Numbered from the stretch's first letter, positions 10,965 to 22,567 are shown. The stretch is DNA of 64,000 nt from Cristatella mucedo (GCA_009760855.2 WPIO01000054.1:178501-242500), one strand, 5' to 3'. Numbers and translations are program-made. The notes: a model not told the origin generated them from the sequence alone.

Positions 10965-11755
10965 TAATAATAATAATAATAATTCACTTGATAAAGCGCC
11001 CTCAGAGAACTTAATCTCTCTCTAGGCGCTTTACATTTGCTGCAGAGTGAAATGCAATTGAATGGTAAGTAAAATCATGCTTGAAAAACAAACGAAATGA
11101 ATAATATGGTTAGGGGTGACATGCACAGGGTCAGCATGCAAATGTGGTTAGTGGCAGCATGCACAGTGTCAGCACGCATAAGCACATCAAGGAGGAATCA
11201 CAGGGACCCACTAAATGCTGTCCTAAATAGGTGTGTTTTTAGGTTCCTTGTAAATGTGGTCAGGTCAGGGGATGCTCTGATGCAGGTCGGGAGGGAGTTC
11301 CAGGCTTTGGGAGCATACGAACTAAATGCACGGTCTCCAAAGGATTTAAGGTTTGTACGAGGTATTTCTAGACTGTTGGATTCCGAAAAGCGGGTGTTAC
11401 GATGCTTGGCCTGATGGGGGAGTATGTCGGAGAGATAGGCTGGAGCCATAGAATGAAGGGACCTAAAAGTGAGCGACAAAACCTTGAAGTCAATCCGTTG
11501 CTTGACTGGTAGCCAGTGCAGGTCGGCGAGAAGTGGAGTAATGTGGCAACTGCGACACTCACGCAGACAAGCTTAGCTGGGGAGTTTTGCACCAGCTGCA
11601 ATCGCCTGATCGCACATACTGGTAGGCCAGTAAGCAGTGAGTTGCAGAAATCGAGACGGGATGTCACGAATGCATGGACCAACTTAGATGTAGTATCTTT
11701 ATCTAAACAAGCCCGAATATTAGCAATGTTATGAAGCTGAAAATAGGCGGATTAT
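10965..11755 (-). mobile_element. L2-A LINE, 5'-truncated 3' end
   Basis: Read on the minus strand it encodes the end of an L2-type ORF2: SRLDFCNSLLTGLP, LQLVQNSPAKLV, then (in another frame) LTFRSLHSMAPAYLSDILP, GDRAFSSYAPKAWNSLP and LKTHLFRTAF. A 3' UTR follows, and the copy ends in GCGCTTTATCAAGTG and TTATTATTATT at 10967. It is 5'-truncated and carries one or more frame shifts. It is very similar to the copy at 56415-57100. Confidence 0.85.
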
Positions 11756-11869
11756 CTAGCGGCCGCAATCAACGAGGCAACGGCCGCGTTGTCCGGCGGC
11801 CGGTCAGCGTGCTGACTTGGATGGAGCTAGCGCTTCGTTCACCGGAAATCAGTCTGAAAATTTTGATTC

Positions 11870-12190
11870 GATTCTATTTAATCAAAATTGAGGTGATTTT
11901 GAGTTCTTAGTATGCCGTTTATGGCTTGAGATTGGTATTGCCGAACGCGGGTCAGACGCCCGGGTGGTTCGATTGCCGGTGGTACATGAGTTATTGTGCC
12001 TACCTTCGCTATCATGCTTGTGCCACATCTCCGATAATAGTGATCCGATAAACTTGAAATGCATAATTGTTGGCGCTTACACATCATTCCGGCCGTCTCG
12101 CGTGCATATTGATCCTTACTTCTCATTGCCCAGCTGCTAGCAATTGCACAGGATTGATCGTGCATCCATCTGCCACCGTCACGTACTGCC
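11870..12190 (+). repeat. Unassigned repeat-like segment with a tRNA B box
   Basis: It contains GGTTCGATTGCCGG, a polymerase III B-box match, downstream of an A-box-like TGGCTTGAGATTGG. Only one copy occurs here, so the family cannot be defined from this window. It could be a third SINE family or part of a larger transposon. Confidence 0.35.
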
Positions 12191-12225
12191 TTGTTCAGAG
12201 CCGAGAGACTCTGTATTGAAGACAG

Positions 12226-12345
12226 AGAAGAAGCGAAGAGAAGAGAAGAGAAGAGAGAGAAGAACAGAGAGAAGAGAGAGAGAGAGAGAGAGAAGAACAG
12301 AGAGAAGAGAGAGAGAGGGAGGGAGAGAGCGAGAAGAGAGCCCTT
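12226..12345. repeat. GA/GAAGA purine-rich microsatellite
   Basis: Imperfect GAAGAGA and GAGA repeats. An open frame running from the repeat to 12781 has no recognisable domain. Confidence 0.9.
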
Positions 12346-13185
12346 TTCAAGGCAATTGTCTATTCATTCCGCAGCAGGGGCTGCTAATACACGATACCCA
12401 ATTGGTCGTCGGTTGTCTCCTGATCGTTGGCTGTTTTCGCAACTGCCTAAACCTCTGGTTTGGGCTCTGGAGGCTGCGATGGTGAATGCTGGCAGAGGGA
12501 CGGCAAGCCTCACGTTCATCATCCGCGATGACACTTTGACTGTGCATCCTGAACAGTTAGGCTTTGCACCTATGAGATGCTACAGCGTGGCCATCTATGG
12601 CCACATCGAATTGAAATTTGGAATTTACGCTCTGGTCAACTTTTATTTTACCCATGGATTTCTCAAGTTTGGTTGTTTGTCAAGTAAGTATAGCGCCACT
12701 GGCATTCAAAGTCACATGATCGACCCTTTCCTGATTAATGCGATTTTTGTAAACGTCAAAAAATCTATATTAACTTTTTAGCATCATCCCAGGGTAAACA
12801 AAAGTTTTCTGCTTATTTTTAGAGGTTCAACATATTTCTACAATGCATCGTCAAGAATATGTTTCAATAAACCAAAGGGATATACCGAAGCAAAACATTT
12901 GACCATGACTTTTACATGTCATCAGAAGGTCATAGTGGCACAATGGTTACATCAAACGATAGATAATGTTACCCTTATTGTTTGTGCAAATTTCCATGCC
13001 GGTCGGTCAATTAGTATTTGATAAATATCAATAAATGTGCTTTGAGGTACATAACTCCTATAGGGGTGGAGGGCATGACTCCCCACCCCCACCCGAATTA
13101 GCCCAAGTACGCCAAAGTCAAGTCCTCACGAGTCAACAAATCATAGGGGGAGCGGGTGCGTTTCAGTTTATTTTTTTTAGTGTCT
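12346..13185. other. No gene recognised
   Basis: The frame continuing to 12781 (about 140 non-repeat codons) has ordinary composition but no known motif. It is kept only as a very weak coding candidate. Confidence 0.25.
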
Positions 13186-13275
13186 TGAATTCAGAGACTG
13201 TCTGGAGTAAGCTCCGGGCTTCGGTAACGTACGAACTAAAGGCACGGTCTCTCAAAGGGCAATTTCGACTAAGTT
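13186..13275 (-). mobile_element. L2-A fragment
   Basis: GTACGAACTAAAGGCACGGT and its neighbourhood match the segment encoding DRAFSSYAPKAW in the longer L2-A copies, read on the minus strand. Confidence 0.5.
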
Positions 13276-14340
13276 ACTCGCCGGTGCCAGCCCAGGTCTT
13301 CTGAGAGCGCCCATTTCCGTCAGCCTTAACTGCTGCAGCTTGAAGCGAATCCTGCATCGCCACGAAAGACGGTTTTTATTTATTAACGGCTCAGCCAATC
13401 ACATGCGATGACGGTCGGTCAAAATCGCCCGGTCTAGAGATCTAGGTCTAGGCCAAAGTGCCAGGTGTGAGCTGCGCCAACCGTAGGGGTGGCAGGGATA
13501 GGGGTGGGTGCTCCTTGAGTCCTGAATCGCCACAAAAGTCAGTTTCAGTGCCGACAGTCCGCTAATTGACACAAACGCAATTAGACGAAGCAGGACTTTT
13601 TCGAAGATTTTCTCAAGTGACGAACGACAAGCTAAAAGACAGGTTGGCTTTGGTATTTGCAACGATCGTACCACAATAGATCGTCCACGTGCGTACGATC
13701 GGCCCGATGGGATGGGTTTTACGTGCCCGTGCACCGATTAATTAGCCCGACCCATCAGTGGCTTAGTTAGCCGCAAGCCTCATCGCAACGTCCTGATCTA
13801 AAGTGAGTCACTCGATTGAATTATCTCCAGAAGCAGATTAATTCAGATCGCGCAGCAGACGGCGGAAGAAACGATTGTTATCGCGATTGACAGTTTGTAG
13901 CGCCGTAGGCTCGGCGCAGTAGGCGTAACCTAGCGCCTAATGCCGTTCGAAACGAGCGTTCTTGGCGCTGACCTACTCACTTTTACTAAAGGTGGTCGTG
14001 AGTCCGCGGCGTGAATTAGAAAGCGAGACACACAAATCGGGGATTTTACTGAGCTTTATTCGCTAGTGCACAAAGTCGCTGTGCGTCTAGCTCACTTTTA
14101 TCTCCACACTCCTCACACGCTCTCAACAGCACACGCACTCTTTCGAAGGGAATACGTCACCCGCACTTAGGCTACATAAGTCTATTGTGGGTTACGACCC
14201 GAATGAGACGAGGAGCCCGAATCGGAGCCTAGACCCTGACTGGAGAACTAGGGCTCCGCTCCCACTTTAAAAGCAGGAATACCTCACACACCGCACCGAA
14301 CTACTTCTAGTTCGCATCAGCAAATACCTACGCCGGGACC
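13276..14340. other. No gene recognised
   Basis: Moderately GC-rich sequence. GCGCC/GGCGC inverted words cluster at 13900-13970. The stretch could be part of an old LTR, but no second copy is present to test this. Confidence 0.3.
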
Positions 14341-14346
14341 ACGTGC

Positions 14347-14347
14347 A

Positions 14348-14396
<49 letters not shown>
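14347..14396. repeat. CA dinucleotide microsatellite
   Basis: About 24 CA units without interruption. Confidence 0.95.
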
Positions 14397-14397
<1 letters not shown>

Positions 14398-14655
14398 GAA
14401 CACAAAATGCGAGCACGGGCGCTATATGACCGTGCTCGGTGGGGCCCGCCGAATTCTCCTGACGTCGACTCTCTCCTTTTCGTCAATCGCTGTGGCGAAC
14501 GACCGACTTGCCTACTTCGTTCGAAGTGCCACCGACCACCACAGTCCCACCGCAGTGTCGGCTGCTGGCTCCCCGCGGCGGCGACCTTCCGTCCGCGTCG
14601 CCCTACCCTTGAACAACTCGCCGCGACGCTAGGGTTGACAGGCAAGCCGACATCA

Positions 14656-14684
14656 ATCAGCCGCTCCTGCGAGGAGCGGCTGAT
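14656..14684. repeat. 13-bp stem, 3-base loop hairpin
   Basis: ATCAGCCGCTCCT, loop GCG, then its exact reverse complement. No poly-T tract follows. It is not in an evident gene. Confidence 0.85.
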
Positions 14685-14914
14685 GCAGTAGCTATTGAGC
14701 CAGGCTGGCGCTGTGCTTCAAGTTTGCAGGAGCATTTCTAAGTCCCTTTGAACTGCCATATCCCTCATCCTGCTGTCTGTGGACACTTGAGCTTAGTTTG
14801 AATATAAAAAGCACTACGGTTCCCTGAGCATTGAGCAACTGGTATAGTATAGGCCATACTAGAGTTACTAAATCTGCTTATTAAACAGATAGGCCTTTCC
14901 TATCTTCAGTTATG

Positions 14915-15062
14915 AGCGTAGCCCTTAACGACCAAGGTCAAGGTGAACATATTCGATGACCTAGGTCAGGAGCTCGAGCCCAACGGCAAATACGAAGCGC
15001 CTGAATAGAGATTACTATTATGTTCTCTTAGGACGCTATACAAATAAAGTATATTAGTGTAT
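14915..15062 (+). mobile_element. SINE-1 copy, degraded
   Basis: It retains GACCAAGGTC, AGCTCGAGCCC and the tail GAAGCGCCTGAATAGAGATT followed by GCTATACAAATAAAG. The A-box part is largely lost. Confidence 0.55.
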
Positions 15063-15170
15063 ACAAATATATTATATATATATTTAATATTGTATATATA
15101 TATAATAAAATAAATATTGTATATATATATATATATTTATTTTATACAAATAAAGTATATTAGTGCATAC
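15060..15170. repeat. AT-rich palindromic simple repeat
   Basis: Alternating TATA tracts with a duplicated ACAAATAAAGTATATTAGTG on either side of the AT run. Confidence 0.8.
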
Positions 15171-17570
15171 TTTATTTCTAATGTTTTGTAGGGGCACCTG
15201 AAACTAAAGTCTCTCTCTCAGCCAACCGGATGCAGAAACATGTAACTATCTTTGCAGACCCTGTGAAATAAGAATGACAAAGCTGGTGCCTCCAGGCACC
15301 GCCAATTTATCGACAAAGGAGCCTACTATCTTTCAGGTCTGCGCGCCGACGCTAGCAGAGTATGACTTCAATCAAGAAAGCCCATACCTTAGTAATAAAA
15401 AAGTCTAAATTTAGATGATTATACAACTCAATAAACATCAATGATCTTAAGCGCAGTCATAATCGGGTTGATTTTTTCATGAAAAAATGTTTCACTTGTC
15501 CGGACGCTGGCCTGTACACACACAGTGCAGCTGCCTTCACCTTTACGTTCCGTTGAAGAGAGAAAAACAATCTCGCAAAAAGGCATCTGGCAGCTATGGA
15601 AAGTCCTCGTAAGTATATCTATGCTTTTTTCTGGCCGTACCCGCATCATGCGATGCAGCATAGCTTTCTTTCATAAAGAAATGAGCATAGCACAAGCGTG
15701 TACTTACAAATGTATCGCACTCAAGCACTTCACTAGGTAACAGGCTGATGGTTTTTGAAGTTTTCCGCATGGCAAGGGCAACTAAAGCTTGGGCTAATTT
15801 AGCTAGAATTATTATTACTTATTATTGTTAAGATTAATAAGTATTACTATTAATTAGCTAAACCTGTAATTTGGGCAAGCTAAATTAGCCAGATTACGTT
15901 AACGTTTGCTGCTATCAGCTATCCATGACTTGTATTGTCACTAGGAATTAGATATATAATAATCTATGACTTATACTGTGAAGAAAGATATATACATTAT
16001 TATGATTAGTCATTTTTACGCTAGTGTCGGCGCTAGTCACATGTACAAGCAGCCCCCGTGTGGCTGTGCAATTTACCGCTCTACGTTAAGGAAACGGACT
16101 TGTAAAAAGAGTCGGGCTATCTTGATCACGCGCTATGCTCCGCTATCGTCGAAAAACTAGCTGTGCTTTGAGGCACTTAAAGGCTTCAGCTGAATGAATC
16201 TATCAAGCGTCGCGAGGACTGAACTCCGTAGAGAGTCCAGTCTTTGCGGCTATCGGTTTTATTTCCGGTGCTGCGATCGTGCTTTCCCAATTATTGGTTT
16301 CGGAAAAGGATAATTGCTGGGAACCCTTTACCAGTCGTCTGGCGCTATCCTCAATGCTTTTTACTCAATCGCAAGCTTCGTACAGGAAACATGGCTTCAT
16401 GTACTGTTTGGATGACTGTACATAGAGTATTGGACTGTGTCACCTTCATACTGCGCTAGCTTACTGCAAGCACTTCATAAACAAGTCGTTTTCCACGATT
16501 CGCTACGCAAAGGTGTTTCCTCCTTGCACTTCCTGTGCAGCGTAGATTTCCGGTCCTCCGTGCACTTCCTGTGCAGCGTAGATTTCCGGTCCTCCGTGCA
16601 CTTCCTGCGATCCGTGAACTTCGGGTTGTGCACCCTGTACCTCCGGCGCTTCAGCTTGAACAAGCTGACTTGGAATATTGAAAAGCTGCCAGGTTTTGGC
16701 GTAAACTGATTTTTGGCATTTTCGCAGCTGCGCTTCGTGATTACTAGATTTAAAAAAAAAACGGGGTGAGCGACTTCCGCCTCCGGACAGAGCTAGGGAG
16801 CAACCATAGCGCTCGTGACGGTGCTAGTCTCTCAGCCGATGCGCGACGAACGCTGGCGGCGCCTTGACCTTATATTACGGCGCCTTGACCTTATATTACG
16901 GCGAGCGACTTTCAGGCGCAGCACGGGCGATGCACTCAGGTACGCTGACGGCAGCGGAGCACGTCAGTGATGACGAGCCCCCTGCCTTAACATGACGTTC
17001 TCATACCCTTAACCTTAACGGGAAGTCTAATTAACAGCAACTGAGGGTTGTTTGCGTTCAACAACGGCTGTGACGAACACCGGCGGCAACATCTGCGTTG
17101 TAGAGCTCAGATCAGCTCAAGCGCCGAGGCTGACAACTTCAAAGCACAGCTGCCTGCATAGTTTTTGGCGTCGGGTTCTGTGCGCGGCATCGGCCATAGG
17201 TTGTCGCATAATTCATTTCAAACCATTAAAATTCGGGAACAGACATAAATAACAATAAATAAACAAATAAATAAAAAGGGCAAATAATAATTATCAGTTA
17301 TTAACTGGCAGATTTAGCTCTCCTCCCTTTCAACTCAATAAATATCGGCATAGAAAATGAGCCGGAATGAAAAGGCGTTCTTTCTGGCGACACGCAGCGC
17401 TACGCAGCGGCACGCAGCGACACGCCGCCGGAAATACTGAGGAAGGAGTGTGAGCACGGCAGATTCAGGAGCAGCGTTTATCCTGCTGTAAGGCGCTGAA
17501 ACCTGGTAATAAATAATCTGCGTTTGAGTGAATTACAAAAGGCTTTCCTTACTGCCTCAGATCTGATCTT
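15171..17570. other. No gene recognised, two small tandem duplications
   Basis: A 36-bp unit (beginning TGCACTTCCTGTGCAGCG) occurs twice in a row at about 16537-16608, and a 22-bp unit containing GGCGCCTTGACCTTATATTA occurs twice at 16859-16903. No coding region is supported. Confidence 0.45.
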
Positions 17571-17571
17571 G

Positions 17572-17715
17572 CCGAGCTGGTTTGGTCTAGCGGTTAAGGT
17601 GCTCGCTCCGACCAAGGTCTGACTGAGGTCGAGGGGTCGAGCCCCGAGGCATACGTGAAGCGCCTGAATAGAGATTAATTTCTCTTGGGGCGCTATATAA
17701 ATGAATTATATTATA
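17572..17715 (+). mobile_element. SINE-1 copy, well preserved
   Basis: The best copy in the window. The head is TTTGGTCTAGCGGTTAAGGT (A-box-like), then GGTCGAGGGGTCGAGCCCC (B-box-like). The tail is GAAGCGCCTGAATAGAGATT and TTGGGGCGCTATATAAATGA, ending in TTATTATTATT. Confidence 0.85.
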
Positions 17716-18289
17716 TATTATTATTACTACTTCCTTCCTTACTTACTTCCTTCTTTCCTCTTACTTCCTCAGACTGTATATGCATAGTCCACGGTACTTG
17801 CATAGTTTACTGCATAGTTTACTTGGTAAGCTATGCAGTGGACATCCATGTCCTACAGAGTGAACAAGAGCAAAGACATAAATGCTAAGCTCTTGATACA
17901 GCTGACTTCTCAACACAAAAGAAAGCCTTCCTTATAAATAAGCTTCATTTTTTTATTCACCCAATGTCACTTTTCTTGCTTCTCATTAAGTGCTTGACTT
18001 TACAGATTGACAGCTGTTTATTTGTTCTGTTCAAAGCTAGAAATCAGAGCTATTAGGTTACTAAATTAATTAATTTAGCCATAGATTTCCTAAATCTGGA
18101 GACTGAAGATGTGCAGATACATTTGTATTAAATTAATGCTCTCAAATATCTTTAGTCTTAAAATTACATTTTAGCTTACATTTTAAATTTTAAATTTAAA
18201 TTTATTTAAATTTATTTTATAGTTTATTATTATTATTATTTTTAAATTTTAATTTTAATTTTAAAGTCTACATTTTAGAGTTCACGAAA
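17716..18289. other. AT-rich sequence, no gene
   Basis: Mostly A/T-rich simple sequence. Nothing could be assigned. Confidence 0.4.
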
Positions 18290-19035
18290 CGTGACAGAAC
18301 AGCAAAAAACGACCTGCACTGGCTCCCAGTCAAGCAACGCATCGACTGTAAGGTTTCGTCACTCACTTTTAGGTTCCTTGATTGTTTTTCTCCAGCCTAC
18401 CGATCAGATCAACTTTCTCATAAGACTAAGCATCGTGCCACCCCGTGTTCGAAATCTTATCGTTTACCCATACCTCGTACAAACCTCAAATCTTTTGGAG
18501 ATCGTGCCTTTATTTTGTATGTTCCCAAAGCCTAGAACTCAATTCCGGCTTACGTCACGACATCTTACATTACGCTACGACTTACTTACGTTACGACTTG
18601 AGAAGTTTTTATAAAATAAACTAATACATCATTTATTTGTAACAGCATTTAGTGGGTCCATAACAATATTAATACATTTGATATAGCGCCAAAAGAGAAC
18701 TCAATAATTTGTTTAGGCACTATACATTTGCTGCAAAGGCAGCAAAGCAAGATCGAACGGTTAGTGGGAGCATGCTCAGTATGCAACAAGAATAGCCTGC
18801 CCATGTGATTTGTCCTTTGTGTGCTTATGCGTGATGACACTGTGCATGCTGCCACTAATCATATTTTCGTGCTGACTTTGTGAATGTGCAACTCTAACCA
18901 TGTTATGCAGGATTTTCATTGAGCATGCTACCCCTAACCATTCGATCACGCTTCCTTTACAGCAAATTTAAAGTGCCTAGAAAGAGATTCTCTGAGGGTG
19001 TTTTAAAAATGCATTACTATTATTATTATTATAAT
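18290..19035 (+). mobile_element. L2-A LINE 3' end with a nested tail
   Basis: The plus strand carries the RT C-terminal region in broken frames, then the 3' UTR landmarks (TGTGCTTATGCGTGATGACA, GTGCATGCTGCCACTAA), then AAAGTGCCTAGAAAGAGATT and TTATTATTATT. The 3' UTR is interrupted between AGCATTTAGTGGGTCC (18648-18660) and CCTGCCCATG (about 18797) by another short element in the opposite orientation. Confidence 0.75.
18662..18796 (-). mobile_element. Short L2-A-like 3' tail nested inside L2-A
   Basis: On the minus strand it has GTATAGTGCCTAAACAAATT, then GCGCTATATCAAATGTATTA, the usual L2-A or SINE tail. The host L2-A 3' UTR continues on both sides of it. Confidence 0.65.
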
Positions 19036-19039
19036 TATT

Positions 19040-20559
19040 AAGAACCCATGCGGCTTCATAAAAGTTGTGTCCCCATTTATAAATCTCCTTAATGAAGTGC
19101 TCCAAACGCTAAGACAGCAGTTCGTCGAAACCAAGCGAAAACTGGAGCTCTCTGGAATGCAGACATAGGTAAGGTCTCTCTGCATGTCTTGCCCGATCTT
19201 TCTGTAGCGATCGGTCATATTGGCCTGACTGCGGAGATTGGCTTAGTTATTTAGACTCCCTGAGTCGTTGCCGCCAGCCAGCAGTAGCGTCCATGTCTAG
19301 CACGAATCGCACGATGACTGAACGATCTCGCCGAGGCTTCTTAATGGTTGCCGGGCAACCAAGAGATGGCGAAAAGAACCTAGAAAGAAGAGAGCCTAAA
19401 CGACGCCTCACCGCCGCCGCTTGCCGTTGGCTATCGTGAATTTCCAGCTACAGGATTCGAAGCCAAGACCTCGGTCGTGAAGAGCCAGCCGACCTTACCT
19501 CCTGGGCTATCACGGCCCGGCGGAAAACAAAATGCACGCCTCGCTATCGAAAGACGCCGCGAGCTGCAATGCCTGCAATTTCTGCCTCCTGCTAGACGCC
19601 TTGGACGGACGCTCCTCGCTCGTTCGAATGCTACGACCTGCTGTAGCCAGAAGAGCTTTGAAAGGTATTGCTGCCCATCAGCAATCGACTGCCTGGCTTG
19701 GCCGGCAGCTCAGGCGATTATCAGCGTCGGCACCACCACGCTGGGCTCGGGCTGGACGATCACTCGCCGGACATCCGGCTCCGCACCTACCAACTCGCGT
19801 CTCTCCTGCCGCCGTCCGGGCAGGGCGGCCGCTTCTCCTCCTCATCGTTACATTATTATGGCATCATTATTATTAATATTACTAATTATTACTATTAGTT
19901 CTTCGCGCTGCTTTTTAATACTATAACTGTGGCGCTTCTTTTATTTATAAAATAAATTATTATAATAATTGTATTATATTAATTATTAATTATTAATATA
20001 ATATTAAATAATATAAAATAATTTAATATTTACTTATAACTGTGGCGCCTCTTCTCGCCTCAAGAAATGACGCCGTCGACTGTTAAATGACGATTCTGCG
20101 AGTGGCGCCGAGCAATCCCATATCGGATATCTGTCTCCGACGCTTTGCTGTTCTTGCGTCGCGAAAGCGTCTGCTGCAGCGGCTGCTTTTGTGAAAACTG
20201 GATTCGCTCTTCAAATGCAGCGCACTAAGCTAGTACCAGCCGATCATTGCAGACGTAGCATCCACAGATCCCTGTCCTAGCGAGTGCTTCCAAGTTTGGC
20301 CAATGAGCTGCAGAGAAGCCAGACGCATTTAATCAATGCGGCTACGCCGAGTCGTGCTGAGGCTAGCGAAACGCATCTAGCGAGAAAACCTTAATTAAAA
20401 TCAAATAATCGAAGTTGTAGTCTTCACGACTCTGCAACGGAAGACACCTTTAAGAATCTCTTGGACTGCCATCGTGTGACTTCCTCACATCGAGCTAACG
20501 TTTCACTTGTTCTGCCTTGGTGTTGGCACGAGTGCAGATGCTACACTCAAATGATTCCA

Positions 20560-20560
<1 letters not shown>
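19040..20560. other. No gene recognised
   Basis: This holds a SINE-2 remnant (19436-19513), an AT-rich tract (19855-20040) and otherwise unassigned sequence. Open frames at 19477-19926 look like chance openness in GC-rich DNA. Confidence 0.35.
19436..19513 (-). mobile_element. SINE-2 fragment
   Basis: ACAGGATTCGAAGCCAAGAC and CTCGGTCGTGAAGAGC, followed by CCTTACCTCC and CTATCACGGC, match the B-box and A-box half of SINE-2 on the complementary strand. Confidence 0.6.
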
Positions 20561-20624
<64 letters not shown>

Positions 20625-20656
20625 GACAGACAGACAGACAGAGACAAAGACAGAGA
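20561..20656. repeat. GA then CAGA microsatellite
   Basis: (GA)n is followed by (CAGA)n tetranucleotide units. Confidence 0.95.
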
Positions 20657-21639
20657 TAGCGATAGGATGAGACCAAGAACGCACCTCCCTAAGCCACTAT
20701 AAGCTCCTGGTCTGTGGAGATTGGTCAGGGGCCAATGATGACAACGATGACGATGATGGCACTCAAAATAAGCCAGATTACTATAGCAATAGAGATGGTC
20801 AGCCCTTCTTTGCATGATAGTTGGACTTCGAATATACAGTATATATTATTTATTTATTTATATAGTACGATAAGATCCCTGAGATGTTGCTCAGTCAGCG
20901 GAACACTACGGCAGGAGCTGTGAACATGTTGCTACATGTACTGTGCGGCTGTGAAATACCTCTAAAATAATGTTACGGACCTATTTTATTAATATTATAT
21001 ATTAAAATTACGGACTTGTTATAACGGTGTCGTCCTGCCTGGCGTCGTGCTCTGCCTGGAGTCAGCACTGGAATCCATGTTCTGCTTCCGTTTGTCCTAA
21101 CAATAATCGTACTCATAATACATAGGATTAAAAAGGTCCCTGATCAAGCGCCACTAGAGAACTACATTTCCTCCTTCCTGATGCTAAATAGCTGACAGCA
21201 AGAGACCCCTGCCAGCTGACGGGTTATTTACAGTCATGGTGTCATGCAAAGCAAAAAATCTGGAAAGCACAGGCTAAAGCAGGTACCGCAAAGCGCCGGC
21301 GCGGCGATCATGCTTTCATGCAAAAGCGCAAAAGAAAGCTCGCACTAGACCAACGGCTAGTATGGCGACTGACACGCGCTGTGCCATTCGCGAAGAGGTA
21401 AGCAAGCGACTCTATCCGAGCGTCTCTATCCGAGCGTCTCTGACGGATGCAAAGTAACTCGAGGTCAGCGAGGTCGGCGGAGGCGGAGCCGGAGGCCGAA
21501 GTGCTGGGCATTCGTTGCTTTGCCAACGTGCGCGCTCGATCACCAAGAGATGTTTCAATTTAGTAAGCCGCTTCATTTGCTATGCTTCGAGGCACCGGCT
21601 TTACCAATATCTAAGACTAGCTACCCCAACCCCAACTCT
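20657..21639. other. No gene recognised
   Basis: Unassigned sequence. A weak L2-like tail may lie near 21130-21180. Confidence 0.3.
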
Positions 21640-21663
21640 GTCGCTCTCTCTCTCTCTCTCTCA

Positions 21664-21716
<53 letters not shown>

Positions 21717-21765
21717 TGTCTGTCTGTCTGCCTGCCTGCCTGTCGGTCTGTCTCTCTCTCTCTCT
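21640..21765. repeat. CT, TG and TCTG microsatellite
   Basis: (CT)n, then about 25 TG units, then (TCTG)n and (CCTG)n. Open frames across it are artefacts. Confidence 0.95.
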
Positions 21766-22093
21766 GCGTTTGTGACAGAACATTTTAGTTCTCGGGTAGC
21801 CACAGCGCCAGTGCCTTAGTAACCGCGTTAGAGTCGAAAATAGATCATCGCTGGGAGGCCCTGCAACGCAGTCATCTCGTGCCTGTATCATCGCTGTTTA
21901 CTGTATTGATAACCATCGTGCCTCAAACGTGAATTTTTACATCATCTTTATTAACAGCATCCGCTGCATGCCGGAAACCAGTTCCCAGCCTCCGATTACT
22001 CCAAATTAAAAGGCCACGGGTCGCCAATGTTGCGGCAGCGGAAACAGCAGGGCTTTTCAGAAAGCACTTAACAAAAACCAACACGATTCGAGC

Positions 22094-22567
22094 ATGAGAT
22101 GTCGCTGTTGTGGCCTGAGCAAACTAGGCCGGAAATGCCCAAACTGTGGTGAGGCCACCGTAACTATCGGGAGCTGTAGGAACACGAGCAATGATAATAA
22201 AACATTCGAGTGCCGCCCTAATAGAACCAAATCTCATTCAGGCAACTTATTAAAACCTGGGAAGAAAGATTGCGATTCGATTGAGATTTGCTTAAGTGAT
22301 AACATTCCGGAATTTTGGCCCGCCCAATCACGTAAAAGACGATTCTTGCAAACAGGACCAAAGCTGCGAGAAGCAGGCATCTCTTTAGCGTCCACTCAAG
22401 TTGCCGTCCTAGTCCAGACACGTCGCGATGCCGGCCATTTCAAAGTCGGTTCCGTGCTTTGTTACGGCAGGAGCCGAGGACACGGTCTCCGAATAATTTT
22501 TTGTCGGTTACTGGCACAAGTGACGGTCAGATTAGCGTCAGATAAGCCGGCGCCGCAACGGTCATAA
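22094..22567 (+). CDS. Hypothetical 157-codon frame with two CxxC pairs
   Basis: I do not recognise this protein. It starts with ATG and carries C3-x2-C6 and C15-PN-C18 near the N terminus, a spacing that could bind zinc as a ribbon or knuckle. The rest has no motif. There are no homologous copies in the window and no clear splice sites or neighbours of related function. It could be a chance frame, a transposon exon or a real small gene. The coding call rests only on length, the ATG and the cysteine spacing. Confidence 0.2.
   Translation: MRCRCCGLSKLGRKCPNCGEATVTIGSCRNTSNDNKTFECRPNRTKSHSGNLLKPGKKDCDSIEICLSDNIPEFWPAQSRKRRFLQTGPKLREAGISLASTQVAVLVQTRRDAGHFKVGSVLCYGRSRGHGLRIIFCRLLAQVTVRLASDKPAPQRS

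Noticed and set aside
10965-11755. Plus-strand frames in the L2-A copies (for example 11097-11414)
   Set aside because: They are antisense to the clearly recognisable LINE C-terminal region and recur only because the element is repeated.
13900-14340. Possible solo LTR
   Set aside because: There are no direct duplicate, clear TG..CA ends or target duplication in the window, so it cannot be supported.
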